Shown in pieces: positions 11,701-23,700 of a stretch of DNA of 64,000 bases; positions within the stretch are counted from its first letter, which is position 1; each line of letters starts with the position of its first letter. The notes below the pieces were generated by a model. The model ran no database searches. It was not told the DNA's origin and worked only from the letters and a program-made list of their open reading frames with translations. The position numbers and the translations under genes were made by a program. The stretch comes from Budorcas taxicolor (Eukaryota; Chordata; Mammalia; Artiodactyla; Bovidae), in contig NC_068910.1 in assembly GCF_023091745.1 (NCBI RefSeq), positions 39,357,272 through 39,421,271 of the forward strand. Direction: 5' to 3'.

Positions 11701-14700
11701 TTCACTGTGTCCTAGGAAAACCCCTGTGTATTTCTGAAGAAATCAGTTTCTCATCTCTACCTACCACCTGCAGAAAACCACTGCTGACCATGTGGGTCAC
11801 TTTGCTCCCTGTGTGTCTTTCTCTCTCCTTCCTTCCTCCCCCCTACCCCCCTAACTTCCTCCATCTCTCCCACTAATGTATTGACTCATGCTTTATATCT
11901 CACCTTTTTAGTTTGATAGACTGTGATGGCTTTCCTCTTCCACTGAAACTTTGAAAATTGTGTCACTGCACAACATTCCAGATGTAGCATTTATTTAAAG
12001 TTCTGAAAAATGTCACAGTCTACTTCAGCTCATTGGAGGGGACATGAACTCATGGCCGCTGAGGGCTGGGGATGTAAGCTGGTGGCCCCCGCCTCTCAGT
12101 GGGCCATTCTCTCCTCTTCTCTTCCTCTTCCTCTCCTTGCCTCTGCACCAGAAGTTGGAGAATTTCATGTTGTTTGGCAGCCAGAGCTACAAGAGTTACT
12201 TGGTATTTGTTATCTTGCTCTTTTCTCTTTTCTTGTTTGGCTAAGTTTTCTCCCCCAAGTGAGAGAAACCAAGAGTAGTTTATTAGTACTAAAAAGTGAT
12301 ATTTATGCTGGGACTGATGAGGCCGCTCCCTTGTGATGAGATGATGACGATGACCAAACAAGGTTATCACTAGAAGTGGATATTCTCAGTAGACTCAGAT
12401 GAACGGATCACCTTCTCCCTTTCAGTAGTGTGCTTTGCTAGCAATTGATTGTCCCCTGTAAAGGGCCAGAAAGAATGTCAGGGGGTCAGTAAGTTTAGGC
12501 CCTCTGATTCCAGCAGTGCTAAGTCCATGGGGGATTCGAGCCTGTTGCCGTCATTCTGAACCAGATTGGACAGCCAACATGATTATTATTCTTTTGTTCT
12601 TCCTGTCATTAGGGTCCTGGGGAGCCTTCTTTCTGCCCACAGAATAATAACCGACTCCAAGCAGCCCTTTGGCGACATGACGATTAAGGATTATGACAAC
12701 GAGCTGTTGCACATGGCTCATGACCTGGCCGTGAGGCTCCTCCCTGCCTTTGAAAACACCAAGACTGGCATCCCCTACCCTCGGGTAGGTGGACGGTTTC
12801 CATAACTCACCCCCTGACTGAATGAACACTCTTTGTTGATGAATTTATTTGTGGGAAGGAGTGGGGCTGATGTGGGAGAGGAAATCCATGTCCTTGAGAG
12901 AATTTAGCCCTAAATACGATATACATCGGTTTTAACTCATTCAGCCTTTACTGAACACCTATTGTGTGCTGGGCATAGGACATATCTGACTTATCCTTGC
13001 TCTTAAGGAAGTTATGTTCTTCTGCTCAGTCTTCTTAGCCCCTTTTACAGGTGGGGTTTGTATCCTGTGCTACAACAAAACAGTGAGGGGAATTTGTCTT
13101 CATTTCTGACCTGGGTCCATTTCCCCAGACACCCTCACACCTATACCATAGGAGTTCAGTGTATGTTGTTTCACCGGGACCTTTCAAATAAAGCCTGTAC
13201 AGACCAGTAAGTTAGCTGCTGATTTAAATGCAAGATCTGGAAGAAGATTCTATCTTTGTGGTGTCTGATTTGCTGAGCCCAGAGCTCCTCTGGGGATTGA
13301 GTCAGGCTCTGGGTAACCAGTGGAGAACTGCCAGACCTCAGGAGCCTCCATGATGGAACAGGCTGTCTCGCTCTCACTGGGTGCCCTTTCTCTGCCAGCC
13401 TGAGATTTGTTCATGTTTGCTGAACAGGACTGGCTTCATAGCAGCTCACTTACAATTTCTACATGATTCCACAGATTGCCTTTGTCCCCCATGCCAAAGC
13501 CTGGTGCTGCATAACCATGAAGAGAACCTGGAAATCTGCTGATAAGAGGCATATTAGTGAAATAGCATTATGTGATTCCCCCAAGACTGGCTCTTATGAA
13601 TAACACGGGGCTCTGGTGTTCGTATCATCTTGTTTGTGTGTCTTAAACTCGTTCCCATGTTTGTCCCGGGTGTAGAGCAGGAGGCAGGGGCTGACTCAGC
13701 CTGCAGTAAGCTTGGTTCCTTAGTGGAGTGTGGTCACTGTGACTTGGCCTCCTAGCCACGTGAGTTCCTTGACTGTTGCCACAAATCCTTTGTCTCTTTC
13801 TATCCACAGGTGAATCTAAAGACAGGCGTTCCTCCCGATAGCAATAATGAGACGTGCACGGCCGGTGCCGGCTCCCTCCTGGTGGAATTTGGGATTCTAA
13901 GCCGACTGCTGGGGGATTCCACGTTTGAGTGGGTGGCCAGGCGAGCAGTGAAAGCCCTCTGGAGCTTGCGGAGCAGCGACACGGGATTGTTAGGTGCGGG
14001 AACGCTGTCAGGTCTTGGTGCCGAGAGCATCCCCCCCTTTCCTTTCCTCTTCTCTGGGGCCCTTCCTCCTCTCCACTCCTTTTTCCTTGTGCCATGGAAC
14101 CTGAAAATTGTCAGCTCAGAGAGGGGTCCCCTCAGTGTTTCTCCGTGTGACTTTTCTCTTAGAGGGAGGCTGGAAGGTTTGATGGCATGGAATCATGCTT
14201 TTCCTGTCTGAGGGCTCCCTTCCGATTTGAATCCCTTGGCATATTCCACTTGAAAATAATTGTTAATGGGAATGCTATAAAAAGAGCTGCCTCAGAGGCA
14301 AATGATGTTGCTTCAGTATGAGGTTCCAAATATAGGAATTTAGAGTTAACTGGTAGCGTGACTTTCTCCTTTACAGAAATCTCACTGTATGATAGTAGGT
14401 TGAAAGCCAGATTAAACCACTATTAGATTTTTCTGTTTTTCCTCCAGAATTTTGGTCAAGACATTATTAAAAAATTATTTCAAACATACTGAAAAATTCA
14501 ATTTCCTACTGAAGCAGGAAAAAGGGTCATGAATAATGAGCCCCTATGTACTCATTATTTATCTTCAATAATTATTAGTATTTTACTAGCTCAAGATGTT
14601 ATCTTAAAATAGGTTGTTGCCTCTTATAACTGTCTTATCTTGAGAAATATTTTCTTGTCACTGGGAGGGAACTGGATTGGGGATCCTGGAGCCTAGAGTG

Positions 14701-17700
14701 TCATTGCAAAAGTACTGCCATTTAAAAGTGATTTTCGATTATTCCTTCGTTTCTCACAAATTTGTTTTATTTAACAACACGAAAAATAAAATAGTCGCCC
14801 CATTTGTCACCCAGTGTCACCCCAAACTGTCAACTTTAAAATTTTCCATAAGCCCTTGTAGCCTGTCACATGAAACTTTTGTATACAGCACTTTTAAATC
14901 CTAATATAGATATTTTCAGTCTTCCTTCCATGTGTCAAATCATGCAAGAGGCCTTGTACCCTTGCCTCCTCTTCCCTGTGCGGGATGAAGGTACTGAGGA
15001 GCCATGGGGCTGAAGTAGGAGGCCTCCTGCCCCTCAGCCCTGGGTCCTGACGAGCTCCACTTATTTTCACAGGCAATGTTGTGAACATTCAGACGGGCCA
15101 CTGGGTCGGCAAGCAGAGTGGCTTGGGTGCCGGACTGGACTCCTTCTATGAATACCTCTTGAAATCTTACATTCTCTTTGGAGAAAAAGAAGACCTAGAA
15201 ATGTTTAATGCTGCATATCAGAGTATTCAGAACTACTTAAGAAGAGGGTATGTCTCCTCACCGCCTGTCTCCTTGTTGCGTTGAGCAAGTAGAATGTGTC
15301 TTGAGGTATTCAATTCATGGGCTCTGGTCTCTGGCCTCATTTTACGGCCTCCTAGTTGTTAGCTGGTCATTTGGGGATGAAGTGGTGTATTGGCTCTTTA
15401 CGGCTGTGTAACAGATTACCCTGAAGCCTAGTGGCTTAAACAGCGAATGTTCTCTCGCCGATTCTCACGAGGTCGCCCACAAGCTCTGGGTGGAGGCTGC
15501 AGCCATGTCATGGCTCAGGCCAGGCTGGAGGGCTCCCTGCCAAGCTTCGGTTGCTCCCTGGCTGTGGCCGGAGGTCTCAGTTCCTTGCCACATGGACCTC
15601 TCCATAGGCAGCTCATGGCAGCTGGCTGCCCCAGAAAGAGAGGTCTGAGAGAGACAGAAAGAGACCCTCCAGAAACTGCCCTGTGCTTTCACGCCCTAAT
15701 CTGGGAATGACGACCAGCACTTCTGCTGGACTGTTGGTCACACAGACCAAAGCTGATGCAGTGTGTGAGGGACGGCACAAAGGTGTGACAGCCCAGAGGC
15801 AGGGGTCACTAATAGCTGCCACAAGGAGTGACACGTCCCTGGGTTTCTCAGGCTTTAACTGTACGTAGAGCTGTCTTGTAGCACAGTTGTTTTGGTTCAC
15901 TTTCCAGAGAAGTTAGGTTCCGTCTTTATACTTGATGAGAGGGAGGACAGGTACCACATTTTTTTCCCCCTCTATGTTTGTTTTCTTAGTAATTATTTTT
16001 TATTTTTTTTAAATTAATTTTTATTGGAGTATAGTTGGTTTACAAGTGTGGCATTAGTTTTTATTATACAGCAAAATGGCGTGTTTGTTAAAAACAATAC
16101 TGGTTGCTGCTTGTCGGTTGTGCATTCAGGATGGCAGAGAAGCGCCATTTGAAGCTGCAGCAGCTTCTACCCTATGCCTCCTCTCTCTTCCTGGGTCTTC
16201 CCCTGTGCACTTGGCATCTATTAAGTGGCCAGTGCAAGTGACAGCTACTGAGTTGCCTGCTTGGTAGGATTTTCTCAGACACACTTCCACCCTAGCTGTT
16301 GTATGAACATGCGAGTGCTATGTTTAGGTAAGAGGCTGTTTGGCCAGAGTTCAGTCCTTTTTGCTTTTTAAAGCCCCTGCATTTACTAAATCGAGTGGTA
16401 ATCCCTCAGCTCCTTGCTCTGATGTGCTCCTCCAGGCCCAGGCCCCATGGTGTAGGATTCTATTAGAGACAAGACTCTTGTGCAGAAAGAACTAGGCTTC
16501 CCCACTCAGGTCAAAACTGACTCACTGTATATACCAAATTGAAAGTGAAAGTGAAAGTTGCTCAGTCGTGTCCGACTTTGCGTTCCCATGGACTATACAA
16601 TCCAGGGAGTTCTCCAGGCCAGAATACTGGAGTGGGTAGCCTTTCCCTTCTCCAGGGGATCTTCCCAACCCAGGGATTGAACCCAGGTCTCCCACATTGC
16701 AGGCGGATTCTTTACCAGCTGAGCCACAAGGGAAGCCCAAGAATACTGAAGTGGGTAGCCTAATCCTTTCTCCAGCAGATCTTCACACCCGAGGAATCGA
16801 ACAGGGGTCTCCTGCATTGTAGGCAGATTCATTACCATCTGAACTATGAGGGAAGCCCTGTACAGAAATGCTTTTGCATTGGCTGGAAAATATACCAAAT
16901 TACATGGAAATATTAGTCAAACCTGCATGTCAAAGTGCTTTCTGCAAAGTGCAGTGACAAGTCAATGTGTTACGATGGCCAAGTTCAGAACTTTGGTCTT
17001 ATAGGAAGTGTCATCTCGTGCTAGAGTACTGTATTGACAGGGAGAGGGCGTCTGTCTCCAAAGGTTTAAAGAATGTGTTGGGAGCAAAGGTTGATGTTGA
17101 TTCCACTGAAGTGAAGCTGCTGGGGGCTGATGAGGAACAGGGCTAGAGCTGTGTCTCTTCCTTTTCTCTGACCATTCTGCTTGGCTCCTCAGTCGGGAAG
17201 CCTGTAATGAGGGAGAAGGGGACCCGCCCCTCTATGTCAATGTGAACATGTTCAGTGGGCAGCTCATGAACACGTGGATCGACTCTCTGCAGGCCTTCTT
17301 CCCTGGACTGCAGGTATTTCACAATTCCATTTGCTCAGTGAAAGAAGTCATTGGAAAGGGTTCCGCCCCCTCTTTTCTTTTTATGGTTCCAGGATGTTCT
17401 CTGGCTCCTTCAGATTTGGGCAGTTCATGGCACAGTATGTGTCCATTATTCTCTTTGAAAATTACTCCACACTGAACCAGCACAAAGCCATGCCTGAAGA
17501 GTAAAGGGTGTAAAATTTCTGGATGGTCCATCTCTCAGTTGTCGATGCTTTGCTCATGAGGAGTTGGCCTCTTGTCCTCTGCAGGCCTCAGGGATGTGTG
17601 CTGATGGCCAGATGGGGGGTGGCGTCTGCCCCACAGGCAGCTTTTGGGTTGGGTTTGTCTCCAGCTGTGTTTGTGGATCAGATAGCCAGTGGGTGAAGGG

Positions 17701-20700
17701 GGAGCCCAGGGCCCATGTCACATCCTGCCACTGTGAGAGCCCCACCCTAGCCTGGGGCCCTGCGTCTCTCCCGCAGGTTCTGATAGGAGATGTGGAAGAC
17801 GCCATCTGCCTGCATGCCTTCTACTACGCCATCTGGAAGCGCTACGGGGCCCTCCCCGAGAGGTACAACTGGCAGCTGCAGGCCCCTGACGTGCTCTTCT
17901 ACCCGCTGAGGCCCGAACTGGTGGAGTCCACGTATCTCCTCTACCAGGTACTGCTGGGAAGACCTGGAGCAGTTGGTTCACAGGGAGTGCTTGCTGGCAG
18001 GTGGAGAACCAAGTTACTTCACAGTGACTGTTGGGGTGACCGCCAGCCCAGAGCCTGGTGAGCGCGGAGTGTAAACTGTGGTTCCACAGGACAGGGAAGG
18101 CATCCATGGTCACATACACGTGTGACCCACATTCTGCAAAGCTGGCGCCTGTCTTCACTCCAGGACTTGTTTCCCCCATCCTTAAAACAGCCAAGAGGCA
18201 GATTTAGTACTCACTGTTTTCCAAATATACTGGACCAAAGAACTCTCCTGGGGGGATGCATTTCTGTCCTCATGTACTGTGGGACCCTGGGCTGTGTAAA
18301 TTATTCAGATGAACGAAGTCTGTTTCTTAGCTGGAAAGGGAATCACCTGGGATTCATCTGAATACCTATTTTTGTTTAATCCTTACAAAAAAAAAACAAC
18401 AGTCTTTCTCTTTTGTGAGATTACTTGAATGCCGGAGGAAATGTCACTTTAACTGAAGAATCTTCTCCCCCACAGTTTAAGGCAGATACTTATACCTCTG
18501 TGCACGCCGTGCATATGTACACACCGAGAGCTGTCAGCCATTTGCAAATACAGCACCAGAGCTGCTCACTTTCTGAGAGGCTGGCCCTCCGTGTGTTCAG
18601 CAGCCGTATAATGATGTGCGTAGTGGGCAGGCCCTTGCAAGGAGATCTTACGAGCTCTGCTAGCAGGATTAGTGTTGTAGTTTATTTTTATTTTTTTATA
18701 TTGACTGCACTGGGTCTTTCTTGTGGTGCGTGGGCTTCTCTCGTTGCAGAGCATGGACTCCAGAGTGTGCAGGCTCAGTGCTTGTGGCACATGGACTTAG
18801 TTACCCCGTGGCATGTGGGATCTTAGTTTCCTGACCCAGGATCAGACCCATGTCCCTGCATTGGAAGGTGGATTCTTAACCACTGGACCACTGAAGAATT
18901 CCCAGTGTTGTAGTTTAGATTTATTCAATAATTTTTTTTAAAAAAAAAAACCACCAAATCCTTGCCATTTGCTTCTACAAGAGGGAGAAATCCTGTGCAG
19001 CTGGTAATTGACCTCATGGGGATAGAGAGACCTCGTGAGTTGTAGGTAACCTGTCAGAGGAGGAGCCAGCCTGTGACTCTGCCTCCCTGGACTCAGGGCC
19101 GAGTCAGGCCACTCACGCTGCAGGGGTGACTCGGCACCGTCTGAGGCCTCCCCTTAAGCTGAGGTCTGTTGCCCTTGGGTTTAGGCTCTTGGCTTCTGTC
19201 ACTGTTTCTTTCCTCTTGCAGCTTCTTCCTCACATTGCCTATTTTCTTAGAAGCCAAAGAAATCTTCGGCTTTACCACCTTGCCCTCTCCCTGCACTCTC
19301 CTAATCCAGAGACAGGGACTTTGTGGTCATTTGCTTCTGCTGCTGCTGCGGGGTTGGCCCTGGGAATGGACTGTAGATTTCCCCCAACTTTTAACGTAGT
19401 TTTGGGAGGAAGGTCTAGTCCTCCCAGAGAGTTCCTCTTCCCCTCACAAAACGGTCTGTGAGCCTGTGACAGAAGAGGCAGCAGCCCCGGGTCTGCGTCC
19501 TGGGGGCGATTAGAGAACAGAGAGCGTGGAGGCCCCTGCAGATGCTTCAGAAGTCTTGTCCGGCAGTTCTTCCCAGCGCTGCGTGTGGAATGGAGGCAAA
19601 GTCCTGTTTTCCTGTGCTCGCGGCTGATGTTTCTGAAGAGTTCTGAGACAACACAGAAACTGGATTTGTCCTTAGATGCAGTACTGTGTCATGGTGGGGA
19701 TCAGGAGAGCCGAAGGCAGGGGGTTGATCTGCCCTGGAAGCAGGCCTTCTTGCCATCTCCAGTCTGACATTCAAGTTAAGCAGGTTGGAGGTGCACTTTG
19801 ACCAGAATTCACAGTATACCTTAGTCCTTTAACGTGCAAGACCCTGCAGGATAAAGTGACTGCGCTTCCTCGGGGAAGCCCTGCAGGCAGCACCGTGTGT
19901 GTGGATGGCGTGTCCCAGGCCCCGCTGGATCACATTCTCTCATGTTCTCTCTAGGCAACCAAGAATCCCTTCTACCTCCATGTAGGAATGGACATTCTGC
20001 AGAGTCTGGAAAAGTACACAAAAGTCAAGTTAGTTTCCTAAGTTCCTTCCTCTTCCTGTTGACCACTTATTTTGAGTCGTTCTGGGGTAATAATATTCTA
20101 TTTTGTGTTTTACTTTTTAGAACAGACCTTTAATGTTAATTTTGCAGGGAGATTCCTTACTTTTTGTGTAGTAGAACCTGCCCATTATAGTGTGAATTTA
20201 AAAAATTCTTTTAATTCACAAAAAATTGTTTTTCGCCTTTGTTCCTGTAGAGTTCCAGGGGACTCTATGGGCTCTTTTTAAGTAACTTATTTCCTTGTTA
20301 TACAAAAAATACATATACTAAAAAGTTTAGGGAGTATAGAAAATATAGAAGTAGAATATTATCACTGTGATCTCCATGTGCAGAGATAACTACCATTAGC
20401 ATTTAAGTATAGAGTCCGACACTCTTTTTTATACATTTATATATGTCTGTAATGTGTGTATATGTATATAAAAACTAAATTTTGTGACCTGCTTTTCTTA
20501 ACCTAGTAATAAATAAACCTAGAAAATAAATATTTTCTTAGAAAATGCTGTTTTAAACCATCCGAATGAGAAGTCAGTCTATAAATCTTGGGACAGGAAA
20601 TGTAAATCAGTCCTTTGGAATTTGTTGCCAATCAGTTTTCTTGGTGTCTTGTCACGCTTTTGGCAAACACTCTCCACCACCCTTGTACCCCTTTCCCCAC

Positions 20701-23700
20701 CATTCACCTGATGATTTGGCTGCCAGACCATTTTTTAACGAATTTGCAGTCAGTCAGTTGAGGCTACAAAAAAGGTAGCCTTTAAACCCACCCTATTTTA
20801 TTTTCCCCTGTGGCGGTTGATCATTTGGTTATTCTGTTAATAGATGGCTTCTGCCTCTTAAATGAACAAGCAGGTGGGAGGGAGCATTGTGGGACTGATG
20901 AGTCGATTGTTTCGTAGGTGTGGCTACGCTACGCTGCATCATGTCATCGACAAGTCCAAGGAGGACCGGATGGAGAGCTTCTTCCTCAGCGAGACCTGTA
21001 AATACTTGTATCTGGTACGTGTGCTGTGAGATTGACCCAGAGTGTTTCATTCTGCTGAAAGCAGGCCTGCCTTCTTTTTTTTTAATGGGAAGATAATTGC
21101 TTTACAATGTTGTGTTAGTTTCTGCTGTACAACAACATGAATCAGCCATAAGTATACGTATGTCCCCTCCCTCTGGAATCTCCTACCTCCCCACCCCGAT
21201 CCCACCCTGTAGGTCATCACAGAGCATATCCCTGTGCTATACAGCAAGCGGGCATGCCTTTTGCCTTCCATCTAACATACATGAGCAGGCACTGCTCCGT
21301 GCTGGGCATCTCGCTGGCCCAGGGGTGCCACCCTGTCAGAACAAAAGCACATTGATGTGTCCTCTGTGGTTCCTGGCCTCGTGGAGGAAGTACTGCCCAG
21401 AACACACACACACACACACAGGGAGACCTAGCGTCATGCAGCGTGTGGAGTGCAGACAGCAGTTCTTAGAGGACCGTTGTGAGCCTGGGGGTCGGAAGGC
21501 TCCTCTGAGGAAAAGAGCAGGGTCTCAGATCTCATTTTCCCTGACATGTGTGTTCCCATGAGACCCACAGCCCAGCCAGCTCTCTGTCCAGACACACATG
21601 CCCACCTGTTTGGGTAGAGCTGAACTTTTGGATCTAGAAGAAACCTTTGGGATCATCTGGTCGGTGTTCATTCTTCCCCTTGGGATCTGCCATCTCTGGA
21701 GGGAGGTCAGGGGTCTTGCTTGGGTTTTGGGGGTGGTGACGTGGCAGAGCCGAGGCTTGAGCAACCAGTCCTGACTCCTTGTCCAGTGCTCTTTCCACTT
21801 GGCTACTCAGCTGTGGACGTGTGAGGCATTTGCACCAGGGCTTGAGGCTGCTTTCTTGCTCTCCAGGCTCCAAAGGTCGGGACGTCCTGGTTGGGAAACA
21901 GCATGGGGATAGCCATCAGTGGTGATAGGTTCCCCATATCTAGTTCAGTGGTTTCCAAGCCCAGGGGCAGCTGGGTTGGAGTCACCCTGTTAAGATTAGA
22001 GCTATGTTGAGTTGGAAGCTTCAGAAGCAGTCCCAGGAGTCTGTCATTCTGCCAAGTGGCTCAGATGGTTCTTCCAGACATCCCGTCCTTCAGCCTTGGC
22101 GTCTAGGATGTTCACAGGGCAAATCCTGGAGCGAATGAATGAAGGAGACCCCCAGGGCGTTTGAAGGGAAAGAACTTGGTCTGGTCATGGGGGGAGGGGG
22201 AGAACCTGGGCTGGCCCTGTTCTTCTCCTTCGCTCCTGCTGAGTGTTTTTTTCTCATTTGTACAATACTTGAGATGCCTGTAAGGTTTTTTCCCATCTGG
22301 AAGAGATCTGTCCCATTTTGTCTCGTTTGTCATTTTTTGCACACCTGCTTTCTCCCAGTCTGACCTGTCCCTACTAGGCTAGGTCTTCTTTCTAGATGCC
22401 CTTGCTGCACCCTTCTTCACCCCCATGCCCATTGCTGAAGGAAGGGACTGCCTTGGGTGCCCTGTTCCCACAGAGCCCATGTAGGAATGTGTGTCAGGGC
22501 CAGACCCTGGGGATCCAGTGAAGAATAAGCCATGTACCTCCTTCTCTATGGAGTTTTTACAGGTTAGGCCTGAGGTGGGGGCCAGTTCCTGAGTCCCAGC
22601 ACTTGAACTCTCAGGGGAGCAGGGTGAGGAGCATTATCTGGGGCCTATACAGACTAATGTCACTGGGGCCTTAGCCCTGGGCTTTCTAACCTCTAGGCCT
22701 AGGTGGGGTCAGGGAAGTTCAGGCATCTGAACTTAAACATAACTGGTGATTCTGCCCCACGGGCTTCCCAGGTGCTGCTAGTGGTAAACAATCTGCCTGC
22801 CAGTGCAGGAGACATAAGAGACGCGGGTTTGATCCCTGAGTCAGGAAGATCTCCTGGAAGAGGGCATGGCAATCTACTCCAGTATTCTTGGCTGGAAAAT
22901 TCCATGGACAGAGGAGCGGGGCTGGCTTCCAGTCATAGGGTCACAAAGAGTCACACTGACTGAAGCCACTTAACATGCACACTTCACAGCCTGGGTTGGT
23001 CTGAGAGCTTAGCAAATTCTTATCTCTAAGTAGTCTGGACTCACCCCTGTGAATTAATTCCAAACATGCTACGATTGTATCTGTTTTTTTTTTCCCCCAC
23101 TAGCTCTTTGATGAGGAGAACCCAGTACACAAATCTGGAACCAGATACATGTTTACCACTGAGGGACACATTATATCTGTTGACGAACATCTCCGGGAGT
23201 CACCTTGGAAGGAGTTCTTCTCTGAAGAGGGAGGGCCGGACCAAGTGGGAAAGTCTGGGCACAGGCCTAAACCTCAGGAGCTGAACGTCATCAACTCCAG
23301 CTCCAATGTAAGTTGCTGTCTCCGGGGGTGATTTGTCCGTGGAGGAAGAGAAAACACTACTCATCATGTTGTCATTCAGGGGTCCTGACAGAATATTCCT
23401 GGCACCTGCAGCTTGGGTAATTTGAGAAGTTTCAGCAGGGGGCCGTTTCTGAGGTGCCGTCAGGGTGTAAGGACACCGTGGGGGCAGCCGCCCGCCAGTG
23501 CCCCGGGCTGAGGTGCTGGCAGACAGGGTGGTCACGGGAACCCTGATGCAGAGAAGCCTGTGCCCAGGGCGGCCTCTGGGCAGGAGCCGCTGCTCTGGGC
23601 GGGCTTCTGTGACTGTGTGGGGAGGGGCCTGGCAAAGTGAACACAGCGCTTCTGATCCGCTGGAACTTCTCATGGGCCGGCCCCACCAGGAGCCCGAGGG

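Larger units (their letters stand above)
15248..17192 (+). other. EDEM1: EDEM1 intron 6
   Basis: GT-AG intron of 1.9 kb, largely repeats: an MLT1-like LTR remnant (15385-15815), a short L1 tail (15985-16078) and a dimeric Bov SINE (16541-16858). Confidence 0.75.
21015..23103 (+). other. EDEM1: EDEM1 intron 10
   Basis: GT-AG intron of 2.1 kb with an L1 tail (21070-21246), a CA repeat (21402-21420), MER5-like sequence (21945-22075) and a Bov-tA SINE (22761-22980). Confidence 0.75.

Noticed and set aside
13643..14095. 150-codon minus-strand frame
   Set aside because: Antisense shadow of EDEM1 exon 5.
16593..16898. Many short frames containing repeated peptides such as [13 protein letters not shown] or SCLENPMD, across the window
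   Set aside because: These are translations of Bov-tA/BOV-A2 SINEs, not genes.
21402..21420. Regular short repeats as a possible CRISPR array
   Set aside because: Simple CA microsatellite in mammalian DNA. There is no repeat-spacer structure anywhere in the window.
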